Below, piece after piece: positions 1-6,536 of a DNA stretch of 10,204 bases; positions within the stretch are counted from its first letter, which is position 1; each line of letters starts with the position of its first letter. The notes below the pieces were generated by a model. It searched no databases. It saw only the letters and a list, made by a program, of their open reading frames with translations, and had not been told where the DNA came from. The position numbers were made by a program, and so were the translations under genes. The DNA comes from Pseudomonadota bacterium (GTDB taxonomy: Bacteria > Desulfobacterota > Syntrophia > Syntrophales > JADFWA01): the NCBI GenBank assembly GCA_015222855.1, contig JADFWA010000182.1, positions 1 to 10,204 on the forward strand, written 5' to 3'.

Positions 1-834
1 CTCCGTATCATCGCAGTCAAACCGGAGTGCGTAAGCATTCGTCATGCTCTTGGCAAATTTAGCAGCCCTTTTAACCCAAATTCTCCAGTCCGGAATTGGG
101 TATTTCACCCGGACGTTTGCGCCCGTGACCATTCTGATATTGCCGGCAATAATATCAATCGGAGCGTTCATGATTGCGCCCAGGGAAATCCCTATCCCAA
201 AGATGCCTTCGGAAACCTGTAGTGCTTCAAAGGCGGTACCTCTCTTGATCTTAGCTTTCCACACCTGCTTTTTTATACTGGTCTGTCCTTTTTTCGTGAA
301 CGGGTTTGCCTCAGTACTTCCGTCTAATGCTCGTTTTTTACTTAGCAGTATCTTTTCGGGAGACATTACCTCCGTTAAGATGTCCATACATCGCGCCGCT
401 GTCATTACCATACCCGCGCCAACTGTCACGACGCCCTTTATCTGTGGCGGAGCTGATCTCGCCGCAACTATACCGACCGCTGAAAGCGTCGAAAGTGCAT
501 CCTGCAGATCATCTACTGCCGTCAAAAGTGATGCCCTGGCTGAAACCATCGCCGGTGTGGGTGAACCCAACATCGCAAGGAAGCGTTCCTTCCGCTTTTT
601 CTTCATATATTTGAGTTCCTGGTATCGCTCAGGGGTGAAGTAACCCCAGTTTTTCCTTTTCCACTCCCTTGTTTCCTCGGCAGTGATCGGCTTTTCAAAG
701 CCGATCTTTATGATATCGTCAAAGCCCGGGATATAAATTGTATATCCGTGCTTTGCGATATATTTCGCTTTCATCTTCTGAAACTCCGCCGTTGTCATGT
801 GTGGCAAATGAAAAGGCGCCGTCCAGTCAGGCAT
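1..834 (-). CDS. Conserved viral protein of unknown function, 3' end off the left edge
   Basis: The frame is open from an ATG at 834 to base 1 without a stop, giving 278 residues of an incomplete protein. It begins MPDWTAPFHLPHMTTAEF, then has a stretch rich in Lys, Arg and Glu (about residues 55-85) that looks helical. Two Gly/Ala-rich hydrophobic segments follow (about 117-147 and 208-233) that could be membrane-associated. The best upstream match to a ribosome site is AAGGA, 11 bases before the ATG, which is a little far. I recall similar N-termini in uncultured small viruses but know no assigned function. Its place at the end of the virion-gene operon and its hydrophobic segments suggest a membrane or genome-delivery protein; this is inference. 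If the molecule is circular, the frame would continue 15 codons from base 10204 and stop at 10157-10159, making about 293 residues. Confidence 0.8.
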   Translation of the reverse strand, partial: MPDWTAPFHLPHMTTAEFQKMKAKYIAKHGYTIYIPGFDDIIKIGFEKPITAEETREWKRKNWGYFTPERYQELKYMKKKRKERFLAMLGSPTPAMVSARASLLTAVDDLQDALSTLSAVGIVAARSAPPQIKGVVTVGAGMVMTAARCMDILTEVMSPEKILLSKKRALDGSTEANPFTKKGQTSIKKQVWKAKIKRGTAFEALQVSEGIFGIGISLGAIMNAPIDIIAGNIRMVTGANVRVKYPIPDWRIWVKRAAKFAKSMTNAYALRFDCDDTE

Positions 835-855
835 TTTTGAACAATTCCTTATAGT

Positions 856-892
856 TGGAAGTCCGATTATTAACTTCCATGTTTTTTGGAAG
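856..892 (-). promoter_or_regulatory. Three-arm alternative hairpin in the 89-bp intergenic gap
   Basis: The gap between the gene ending at 924 and the gene starting at 834 holds three short complementary arms. TGGAAGT (856-862) can pair with ACTTCCA (873-879), and the same middle arm can pair with GGAAG at 888-892. The two hairpins are mutually exclusive. This arrangement could modulate expression of the last gene of the operon, but the stems are only 5 and 7 bp, so the call is weak. Confidence 0.25.
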
Positions 893-923
893 CTCTCCCT
901 GTCTCAGCGATCCGTGCGAAGGC

Positions 924-1475
924 TTATCCTGGAGTCGCCCAGACTCTAGGCGGTTCATCCGGATCGTTCGGAATAACATATATTAATATTCCGTCCTTGG
1001 CAGCCGCCGCAAACATATCCCTGTCGATCATGCGACAAACGAGTAGCCGGCGATCCGGTTTGGGAATCTTTGGGTCTTCACGCCACAAATATCGATAAAC
1101 CATCAATTGTCCAACGGCTCGTAATCCTGGCCCATCCGCAACCTCAATAAGCCAGGTTTCCTTGTCTGTCTCCGCGATCGCATCGGCCCGCTTGCATACA
1201 TTCATGCGGTACATTCTTTGCATCGGGTCCCGTTCTTGCGCTGGCGTTAATTCGGGACCACCTAAAAGACAATCATAGTATAACCTCTGAAACAGGTATC
1301 CATAACGCTCCAGGAACCTGTACCAAATCGGGACATCCGGACGTAACATGTGTGGCGGCCGTCCTCTCCAATTCACACTATAAGCTCTACCCAAGGTGGT
1401 CGGCATCTGCATCTCCATTCTCTCGGTTATCTGTACTCCTTCGGCTAAGCGTCTTCTTGATCCAACATAGATCAT
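924..1475 (-). CDS. PD-(D/E)XK nuclease-like protein lacking the catalytic lysine
   Basis: The central part reads CKRADAIAETDKETWLIEVA, followed by GQLMVYRYL. This matches the core of PD-(D/E)XK nucleases: Asp98, then a beta strand with Glu111-Val-X113, then a helix with Gln123 and Tyr127. The C-terminal RRLLVCRMI and GILIYVI strands also fit that fold. In active members residue 113 is Lys; here it is Ala, so catalysis is doubtful and the protein may only bind nucleic acid or use a displaced lysine. The start is uncertain. ATG at 1475 has GGGGA upstream but overlaps the preceding gene by 89 bases. ATG at 1406 (MPTTLGRAYS) has GGAG at 6-base spacing and overlaps by only 20 bases, so I think 1406 is at least as likely. 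The substrate is unknown. Confidence 0.75.
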   Translation of the reverse strand: MIYVGSRRRLAEGVQITERMEMQMPTTLGRAYSVNWRGRPPHMLRPDVPIWYRFLERYGYLFQRLYYDCLLGGPELTPAQERDPMQRMYRMNVCKRADAIAETDKETWLIEVADGPGLRAVGQLMVYRYLWREDPKIPKPDRRLLVCRMIDRDMFAAAAKDGILIYVIPNDPDEPPRVWATPG

Positions 1476-1575
1476 TCCCCATCTTTGCGATTCGTGATTC
1501 TAACCTCACGAAATATGCGCCAAGTAAAATCACTACTGGCAATAACTTAAACATATAGTCAATCCACGGTGTCAT
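1387..1575 (-). CDS. Small single-pass membrane protein, possible holin-like protein
   Basis: A 62-residue protein with a hydrophobic segment near the N-terminus (about residues 9-24, LLPVVILLGAYFV) follows a short MTPWIDYMFK lead. After it comes an amphipathic, charged helix (LESRIAKMGNDLCWIKKTL) and a polar acidic tail. The ATG at 1575 has AAGGAG 8 bases upstream and overlaps the stop of the upstream spike gene as ATGA, indicating translational coupling. One membrane span plus a short coil is the general build of many small phage membrane proteins, including holins and lysis accessory proteins. No specific family motif is visible, so a lysis role is only a guess. A minor membrane protein of an internal-membrane virion is an equal alternative. 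Confidence 0.7.
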   Translation of the reverse strand: MTPWIDYMFKLLPVVILLGAYFVRLESRIAKMGNDLCWIKKTLSRRSTDNRENGDADADHLG

Positions 1576-2552
1576 ACAACCAGCTCCTTGATTATGAAAT
1601 AATCCGTGTATGATGTTGATGGGTTGTCTACCTCAAATTTCATCCTGCCATCTGGCTGTGTTGTTGCTGGAAGTGTGAAATCGGTAAGAACTTGCTCATC
1701 TGCCTTCCACATATTCATAACGCTTCCATCAACCGTAATCTTCCAAAGGATGTCCTGATCTCCGATTTCTCCGATATTAAACTCAAACCAATTACTTCCA
1801 TTCCAGATCTGCCCTACATCCCAAACCTCATAAAAACTCAGAGATATCATATAGGCGGTATTGCCTATAAAAAAATACCACTGGTCACTAGTGGTCGCCA
1901 CCTTGTTTTTTATGTTGACTTCGAATGTCGGTGGAACCTGTCCGGATCCCGTCCGGAAAATACCTGCAATTCCGATAGGGGTTGGCGCGTAAAGCCGCAA
2001 ACTGCCATCCTCAATAGTTGCCGTTCCTCCGCTTATCTCATTCTTCGACCAGCTATTTGTCGTTAAATCGTCAAATTGCTCATTAAACCAGGTTTTTAGC
2101 TTTCTCTTGAGGCCTCTAGGGCCAATTCGAAACGGCCCACCACTAAAAACGCTAACATAAAGCGGTGCGATCGATCCGCCTGTGGGCGGGTCTGGAATGT
2201 CTACACCTATCCCAAACACCGGCGTCGGGGTTATGGCTTCAGGTGTAATCGGCGTCGGTTCAGCGTCTACCCCTGGTGTTGGTTCAGCGATTACCCCTGG
2301 TGTTGGTTCTATGGTTGGCGTCGGTGTTACGGTTATTGTGGGAGGAACCTCGGGAGACGTCGGAGGGATCGGTGGTTCAAGCAGTTCCGGGTGTAGTTTT
2401 TCCAGCCTGCGAGTCAACCACTTCGGCAGGATACTTCTAAGCAACCGCTGTGCAAACATTTGTTTTGCCCACTTCGGATACTGTTCAAAGCACTCTTTCG
2501 TGAGTCCTTTTCTACATGGTTCCGGCCAGGTTGCTTGTAGTTTTGTTTCCAC
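1572..2552 (-). CDS. Proline-linker spike protein with lectin-like C-terminal domain
   Basis: This 326-residue protein starts at GTG 2552. An overlapping ATG at 2554 is in another frame. The N-terminal ~55 residues are basic and helical and could anchor it to the virion. Residues ~58-118 are a low-complexity linker of repeated Pro-Thr units (TPTPTIEPTPGVIAEPTPG and similar), encoded by near-repeated DNA at about 2265-2310. The C-terminal ~170 residues (from about KTWFNEQFDDLTTNSWS) alternate Trp/Phe-rich strands, for example DQWYFFIGNTAYMISLSFYE and WKITVDGSVMNMW. This resembles concanavalin/LamG-type jelly-roll lectin domains, but the assignment is by pattern, not by search. Anchor, rigid stalk and glycan-binding head suit a receptor-binding spike at the capsid vertex. 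It lies in the virion-gene operon. Confidence 0.72.
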   Translation of the reverse strand: METKLQATWPEPCRKGLTKECFEQYPKWAKQMFAQRLLRSILPKWLTRRLEKLHPELLEPPIPPTSPEVPPTITVTPTPTIEPTPGVIAEPTPGVDAEPTPITPEAITPTPVFGIGVDIPDPPTGGSIAPLYVSVFSGGPFRIGPRGLKRKLKTWFNEQFDDLTTNSWSKNEISGGTATIEDGSLRLYAPTPIGIAGIFRTGSGQVPPTFEVNIKNKVATTSDQWYFFIGNTAYMISLSFYEVWDVGQIWNGSNWFEFNIGEIGDQDILWKITVDGSVMNMWKADEQVLTDFTLPATTQPDGRMKFEVDNPSTSYTDYFIIKELVV

Positions 2553-2554
2553 AT

Positions 2555-2950
2555 TTATGATTCCATGCCAGCCGCGGCCGCAAGTAGTTCGTTAAATGAT
2601 AGTGGTTGTAATACTTTTTTTGGCAGCATTCCGATTTGGATGATTATTTCACCAAAATCCGCTGCGAGCGTTGTCCAGATATGAGCTGTTAATATCGTGT
2701 TGCCTTGCTGTAGCTCATAAAATTCTCGGAAGGAAACCACGGTTGCATCTCCTCGCAACTTTTCACCCCGGTTTAATGGCCATACTTGGAAATTATCGTC
2801 AAACACCTGCACAAACGTTTCATGATTACAGCCAGACTGGAAAAGAACATCAACCTGATGAATCACGCCCGCTGTAAGGTGCATCTTTAGTTTGTGAGGG
2901 TTCGCTTCGGTGTCTCCGGCGTCTGGTGTGTAGGAAAAAGCAAAAAACAT
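2555..2950 (-). CDS. Small beta-rich virion protein, unknown
   Basis: A 131-residue protein with ATG at 2950 preceded by GGAG at 7-base spacing. The sequence alternates polar and hydrophobic residues in strand-like blocks: HLTAGVIHQVDVLFQSGCNH, FVQVFDDNFQVWPLN, ATVVSFREFYEL. It ends with an Ala-rich tail. This looks like a compact beta-sandwich. Its stop is two bases from the GTG start of the spike gene, so the two are probably co-translated. Position between two putative receptor-binding proteins suggests a vertex or spike-base protein. I have a vague memory of similar proteins in uncultured small viruses but no function. No catalytic motif is visible. Confidence 0.72.
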   Translation of the reverse strand: MFFAFSYTPDAGDTEANPHKLKMHLTAGVIHQVDVLFQSGCNHETFVQVFDDNFQVWPLNRGEKLRGDATVVSFREFYELQQGNTILTAHIWTTLAADFGEIIIQIGMLPKKVLQPLSFNELLAAAAGMES

Positions 2951-2967
2951 TTAATAACTCCGACGAT

Positions 2968-3168
2968 TTATAGGGTGTACTCTTCGATGATGCCTTCAGA
3001 GATAAGGTTGTCTCTAATTTCAACAAGCTGCTCAGTTGGTATGTTGAGGTGTTCCCTGATATCTGCTGTTGATACATACCCTTTTTTTATTGTCGCCATC
3101 TTAATTACCGATAAAACCCGGTTGGTTTGAAACTTAATAAGCTCAGTATGTTTTAACCTATAGTCCAT
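2968..3168 (-). CDS. Small helical protein with possible helix-turn-helix
   Basis: A 66-residue protein starting at ATG 3168, three bases after the stop of the beta-propeller gene and with no clear Shine-Dalgarno, so probably translated by re-initiation. Residues ~32-64 (VSTADIREHLNIPTEQLVEI then a helix and EGIIEEYTL) have the spacing of a winged-helix/HTH unit, with 'STADIREHLNIP' as the first two helices. It could be a small DNA-binding protein, or merely a small helical virion component. Its position inside the virion operon is unusual for a regulator. Confidence 0.6.
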   Translation of the reverse strand: MDYRLKHTELIKFQTNRVLSVIKMATIKKGYVSTADIREHLNIPTEQLVEIRDNLISEGIIEEYTL

Positions 3169-3171
3169 TTT

Positions 3172-3777
3172 TTATATCGCTATTTGATAGATCATATTTG
3201 TCTCGTTATCACATACCCATAAATACTTCCCATCAAACGTTAAGCCTGTTGGAGCGGTGCCAGGCGAGGCAAACGACCTTATTTCTATTCCGTCGAGGTC
3301 AATTTGGTAAATTTTATGGAGGTAAGTATCGCCCACCCATAAATACTTCCCATCAAACGTTAAGCCCTTGGGGTTATCTCCAGGTGTTACGAATGATTTT
3401 ATTATTACTCCATCGAGGTTTAATTGGTAAATCGATGTTGTTGTTATATCACAAATCCATAAATACTTCCCATCAAACGTTAGGTCGCGAGGAGAAGCGA
3501 CGGGCGAGGCAGGCGAGCTTATTTTTATTCCGTCGAGGTCAATTTGGTAGATTTTAATCGTAACCTTATCGCTTACCCATAGATACTTCCCATCAAACGT
3601 TAAACCATGTGGATCATTCCCAGGTATGGCAAACGACCTTATTTCTATTCCGTCGATGTTAAGCTGGTAAACTAATCCTGTTGTCCGGTCGGTGTGCCAT
3701 ATATATTTTCCATCAAATGCCAAACCATGGGCATTTACTCCAGGCGTCGTAAATGACTTTACAACCTCGCCGCTCAT
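3172..3777 (-). CDS. Five-repeat beta-propeller protein, putative receptor-binding spike
   Basis: A 201-residue protein made almost entirely of five 40-residue repeats with the pattern PxGLTFDGKYLWVxDxxTxxIYQ, then a DLDG loop and an IxIRSFxxPG strand. The repeat resembles blades of NHL/SMP-30/YncE-type beta-propellers. The N-terminus (GEVVKSFTTPG) supplies the strand that the C-terminal repeat (ending IYQIAI) lacks, as in circularly closed propellers, so a five-bladed ring is likely. The ATG at 3777 overlaps the preceding stop as TAATG. There is no signal peptide or catalytic motif. In the virion operon next to the lectin-like spike, a receptor- or glycan-binding role is the best inference. 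The close similarity of the repeats at DNA level points to recent tandem duplication. Confidence 0.82.
   Translation of the reverse strand: MSGEVVKSFTTPGVNAHGLAFDGKYIWHTDRTTGLVYQLNIDGIEIRSFAIPGNDPHGLTFDGKYLWVSDKVTIKIYQIDLDGIKISSPASPVASPRDLTFDGKYLWICDITTTSIYQLNLDGVIIKSFVTPGDNPKGLTFDGKYLWVGDTYLHKIYQIDLDGIEIRSFASPGTAPTGLTFDGKYLWVCDNETNMIYQIAI
3217..3720. repeat. Five 120-bp tandem coding repeats
   Basis: The 24-base core encoding TFDGKYLW recurs at exact 120-base spacing at 3217, 3337, 3457, 3577 and 3697. The first three copies are identical over the core, the fourth has one change, and the fifth (the N-terminal blade) is the most diverged. The spacing has no indels, so reading frame and blade length are preserved. 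Confidence 0.95.
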
Positions 3778-4244
3778 TAGCGGATACCATTCAATTTACA
3801 GGTTAATGTAAACGTATTCGTAGCATCGGTTCCAGTTGCGACAACATTAATTTTCAACCTGGAACCCAAGATTGGTGCCTCAATACACTCACTTTTAGCC
3901 CCGGCGGTATCTTCATACATTAGGGAACTAAACGGCCCACGTGCGTAGTTTTCGAACGTTGCGCCTCCTTCGCTGAACTGAAGGTTTATCTTTATTGTTC
4001 CAGGAGCGTTCGCTACACCTAAAATAATACGTAGAAGAACCTTCCTGTATCCACCGCAAGCTATTTCGGCGGACGTGTACGTGGTCTGTACATTATTAAA
4101 AACCTGGTTGTTAACTGCCGTAACAACCGTAGTTGCCGAAAGAGCTTCAACCGCCGCCTGGATCGCCTCTTCCGCTGTGATTTGTGTTTCCTGGTTAGCC
4201 GCCGATGCTCTCGCCGGTGTGCTCCTTACTCCAAAATCAGTCAC
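3777..4244 (-). CDS. Beta-rich minor virion protein
   Basis: A 155-residue protein with GTG start at 4244. GGGAGG lies 7 bases upstream, and the start overlaps the previous stop as GTGA. Residues ~1-45 are Ala-rich and helical (ITAEEAIQAAVEALSATTVV). The rest is strand-rich (KVLLRIILGVANAPGTIKIN, LQFSEGG, SRLKINVVATGTD, TFTLTCKLNG), consistent with a single jelly-roll-like beta-sandwich. It sits two genes downstream of the capsid gene and directly before the propeller gene. A vertex (penton-like) protein or spike base is plausible, but I see no diagnostic motif. Confidence 0.75.
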   Translation of the reverse strand: MTDFGVRSTPARASAANQETQITAEEAIQAAVEALSATTVVTAVNNQVFNNVQTTYTSAEIACGGYRKVLLRIILGVANAPGTIKINLQFSEGGATFENYARGPFSSLMYEDTAGAKSECIEAPILGSRLKINVVATGTDATNTFTLTCKLNGIR

Positions 4245-4603
4245 AAGTCCACCTCCCAGCCGACACAGGTCATAATTAACACATCATTGTTCGTTGTGCC
4301 TGTTAATTCAGAGAAGAAAATATCTCCCTCACCCAGGATAATATCTGACCGTGATACAGCCAACTCACAGGCAGCTATAGTTTGTAACTCATCTAAATAG
4401 TGATTAATTCCACCGTTCGTAATACCCAGGCGACACTTTGTGTAGGCGTTTGTCTCATCTTCCACTGTCACGTGTGAGAGAACCCGGATCCTTTTCGCTT
4501 TTATCCTCGATAGCTCAATTCTCACAGTTGCACCGGTTACCCCTGTTTTCATGCGGGTTCGCCGGTACAACCGTGTAAAGTTGTTAATATTTCGTGCATC
4601 CAT
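4241..4603 (-). CDS. Small beta-rich virion protein next to capsid gene
   Basis: A 120-residue protein with ATG at 4603 and AAGGG about 9 bases upstream. The N-terminus is basic (DARNINNFTRLYRRTRMKTG). The remainder is predicted strands: ATVRIELSRIKAKRIRVLSH, AYTKCRLGITNGG, DIFFSELTGTTNNDVLIMTC. It lies 24 bases after the capsid stop and its own stop overlaps the next start, so the three genes form one translational block. The size and beta content would suit a minor capsid or penton protein; the function is not established from sequence. Confidence 0.75.
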   Translation of the reverse strand: MDARNINNFTRLYRRTRMKTGVTGATVRIELSRIKAKRIRVLSHVTVEDETNAYTKCRLGITNGGINHYLDELQTIAACELAVSRSDIILGEGDIFFSELTGTTNNDVLIMTCVGWEVDL

Positions 4604-4627
4604 AATTATTAACCCTTCTTTTTGGTG

Positions 4628-5698
4628 TTAATAATTTCTGATTTGTTGCGTTATTACCTCACAAGTACCACTCGCTGAACTGCCGGCTGTAAGCGTAAGC
4701 TTAAGGCTCCCGATTTCTGCCACATCAAACCAGTCTGCAATAACATCTTGCATGCCGAATGGGAGGCAAAAGGCACTGTGCGGAATCAACCCGCTCAAGA
4801 CCATCATAATTTCCGCCGCCGCTCCATCGTAAACCGTAATACCTCCACCATAACTATCGATAATATAAGCATCTGCATCCGCCGCTACACCTACAAGCGT
4901 CGCTATCCGCTCATAAGATGGTGTGCAATGAAAAACCCGGTTCGCCGCGGCCGCTGTTTTGCAATAGATATTCTCTGTGAATTCTGGCCAGAGTCGATAC
5001 AGTTTCAGTAGGTCTGAGGTTTTTTCGTCATTAATAATAACCTTTTTATCGTTATCCTGGCTCAACTTCACCTGGTTGAATTGCTGCCAAGGCTGAAGCG
5101 ATGTTGACATTGATTGTAAGATAAGCTTGCGATAAGGGTAGTCTGTGGCAAGGTCGATGTGTTCTTTGGATCCAGAAACAAGCGTGTATCCATACTGTTC
5201 TTTACTCATAAGGAAGGCAGTCGGGGTGATAGCCTTCTCATCGAATAGGTGAGCATAGACAGAGATAAGGGCTTCATCCGGACTTGACCCACCGGCCGTA
5301 AGGTCATGGGTTATTTTTAGTTGCGGGTTAGTGAATTTCCTGGGGTCAAAAGCCAGTATCTCATCATACAGGAATCTACCAAAATCGATGTGATAGGTAG
5401 CAATAGCATACACATCATTAAGGTAGTTGAGAACGGTGTGTGGCATTCTTCCCTGGTCATAATAGTTAAGCGCCTGTGCCTCAACCCCCGATAAAGAGAA
5501 AAGCACATCAGAACCATCAACCAGCTCGATCTTGCTGATCATTTTCGCTGGGTGAGCGGTTGGCACATCTCCGTTATTATACCCTTTAATTTGTATAATA
5601 AACCTGGAGATCGGGTCAGCAACGTTAATGTCAATCGTTTTTACCCCTGCGGTATTCGCCTCTTCGGCGGGTAAAATTGACGCAAGTCTATAATTCAT
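4628..5698 (-). CDS. Putative double-jelly-roll major capsid protein
   Basis: A 356-residue protein with ATG at 5698 and GGGAGGG 5 bases upstream, the best ribosome site in the late operon. It is rich in beta strands, with blocks I associate with double-jelly-roll capsid proteins of small tailless viruses: KIELVDGSDVLFSLSG (56-71), then FGRFLYD (106-112), then AFDPRKFTNPQLKIT (116-130). The second half has comparable strand density (YRKLILQS near 189-196, VKLSQDNDKKVI, GSLKLTLTAG, GTCEVITQQI at the end). The length fits this capsid class (roughly 250-400 residues) and no HK97-fold or microvirus capsid features are visible. Being flanked by small beta-rich proteins and spikes supports the role. 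The assignment rests on recalled family resemblance and would be settled by structure prediction. Confidence 0.72.
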   Translation of the reverse strand: MNYRLASILPAEEANTAGVKTIDINVADPISRFIIQIKGYNNGDVPTAHPAKMISKIELVDGSDVLFSLSGVEAQALNYYDQGRMPHTVLNYLNDVYAIATYHIDFGRFLYDEILAFDPRKFTNPQLKITHDLTAGGSSPDEALISVYAHLFDEKAITPTAFLMSKEQYGYTLVSGSKEHIDLATDYPYRKLILQSMSTSLQPWQQFNQVKLSQDNDKKVIINDEKTSDLLKLYRLWPEFTENIYCKTAAAANRVFHCTPSYERIATLVGVAADADAYIIDSYGGGITVYDGAAAEIMMVLSGLIPHSAFCLPFGMQDVIADWFDVAEIGSLKLTLTAGSSASGTCEVITQQIRNY

Positions 5699-5724
5699 TA
5701 TTTCCCTCCCATCTTTCTGTCGAG

Positions 5725-5988
5725 TTAATCTTCAACGGGTTTCTGTATTGTGGTTTGTGTGTCTGGTTCCACCTCATCTGTAATATATACGGGCTTTTTA
5801 ACCCCTTCTTCTTTTTCAGGTCCTGGAAGAGGGACCTCTACTTCCATTGCAACGCCCAGGATGCCCGCAATTGAAACAGCAAGGTCAACCGCTTCTTGTA
5901 TTGTTATCTTGCCATCTGCAAGAGCTGTCATCGCCCAGGTCGATACAATCCCGAAAATCTGAAAGATTTTAAACATACTTATATTCAA
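5725..5988 (-). CDS. Small protein with hydrophobic N-terminus and DGKIT motif
   Basis: An 87-residue protein starting at TTG 5988. GGGAGG lies 6 bases upstream, and the TTG overlaps the stop of the upstream mini-gene as TTGA. An in-frame ATG four codons later is an alternative start. Residues ~5-23 are hydrophobic (MFKIFQIFGIVSTWAMTAL). ADGKITIQEAVDL then resembles half of an EF-hand loop and helix, followed by a hydrophobic helix (AVSIAGILGVAMEV) and a Pro/Glu-rich tail. Phage-encoded small proteins with this 'DGKIT-x-x-E' helix are common, but I cannot assign a function. Its place directly before the capsid gene suggests a minor membrane or virion protein. Confidence 0.7.
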   Translation of the reverse strand: MNISMFKIFQIFGIVSTWAMTALADGKITIQEAVDLAVSIAGILGVAMEVEVPLPGPEKEEGVKKPVYITDEVEPDTQTTIQKPVED

Positions 5989-6110
5989 TTTTTTCCTCCC
6001 TTCTGTAATATTTTCCTTATCTTCTTAAGCACTAAGATAAAAATAAGAGCGATAGTAAAAATTATGTGCTCAAAATAAGTTAAACGGATGTTGTAAAATG
6101 GATATAAGAT
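5985..6110 (-). CDS. 41-residue membrane mini-protein with ATC start
   Basis: Between the genes ending at 6114 and starting at 5988 is an open frame without ATG, GTG or TTG. AGGAGG (6118-6123) lies exactly 7 bases before an ATC codon at 6110, in frame with a stop at 5985-5987 that overlaps the next TTG start. The peptide has a lead of LYPFYNIRLTYFEH, one clear membrane span (about residues 16-28, IIFTIALIFILVL) and a basic tail KKIRKILQKGGKN (positive-inside). Its final Gly codons double as the next gene's ribosome site, just as the previous gene's final Gly codons make this one's. Perfect spacing at both ends and a textbook membrane segment argue for a real gene with a rare start. A sequencing error at the start codon is the alternative. 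Confidence 0.55.
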   Translation of the reverse strand: MLYPFYNIRLTYFEHIIFTIALIFILVLKKIRKILQKGGKN

Positions 6111-6113
6111 GCC

Positions 6114-6536
6114 TTATCCTCCTAACTTGGTTTTAACCATCGCATCAACAACCCTTTTCACTCTGTCGATATTTCGAGGATCCCGTTTTGGGAACTTCGG
6201 CCCCAGGTCAACGGCTTCGATTGCCGCCCTGAAAGGCGCAAACCCTTTCTCATATTCAGGGCCAGCATCATAAACGCCTTCCGCAAAGCGACCAGGCCCT
6301 TTTTTAAGAGCTTTCTCTTGCCATTTGGTCGAACCTGCTTTTTCCACGCCTTTTCCAAACAGATCCTTGGCGGCAGCCGCGTCAATGCCAGCTTTCCAAT
6401 TTTCCTTTGCTGCGAGTGTTTCCTCTTTCCAGTCTCGACGGGGGTTTTTCACACCTATCTTATAGTCCTCCGTCCTGCCCGGTGTAACCCGTGTCCACTT
6501 GTCTCTAATAGATGCTAAAGACCTAATTTCTGCCAT
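6114..6536 (-). CDS. Conserved 140-residue virion-operon protein, unknown
   Basis: The ATG at 6536 is preceded by AAGGAGG at about 9-base spacing. The protein is highly charged, has no membrane segment, and reads as a repeated set of short amphipathic helices with Trp and Gly. Examples are SLASIRDKWTRVTPGRTEDY, DWKEETLAAKENWKAGI, KWQEKALKKGPGRFAEG and FAPFRAAIEAVDL. Net charge is basic. I recall this kind of protein in uncultured small phage genomes close to capsid genes, without known function. As first confident gene of the late operon it might be a scaffolding-like or DNA-condensing protein; this is speculation. Its terminal Leu-Gly-Gly codons form the ribosome site for the following mini-gene. 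Confidence 0.8.
   Translation of the reverse strand: MAEIRSLASIRDKWTRVTPGRTEDYKIGVKNPRRDWKEETLAAKENWKAGIDAAAAKDLFGKGVEKAGSTKWQEKALKKGPGRFAEGVYDAGPEYEKGFAPFRAAIEAVDLGPKFPKRDPRNIDRVKRVVDAMVKTKLGG

Noticed and set aside
44..643. 199-codon open frame on the plus strand
   Set aside because: It is the complement of the well-supported minus-strand gene 1-834, has no ribosome site, and its product lacks protein-like domain patterns.
827..880. 17-codon minus-strand frame beginning MEVNNRTSNYKELF and overlapping the start at 834
   Set aside because: Too short, with no ribosome site at proper spacing, and it overlaps the hairpin arms. It could be a leader peptide but cannot be supported.
2850..3077. 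75-codon minus-strand frame between the 66-residue gene and the next virion gene
   Set aside because: It overlaps both neighbours in a different frame and has no independent ribosome site.
4469..4482. CACGTG core as a second parS site
   Set aside because: The flanks (TGTCACGTGTGA) do not match the parS arms and it lies inside a coding gene.
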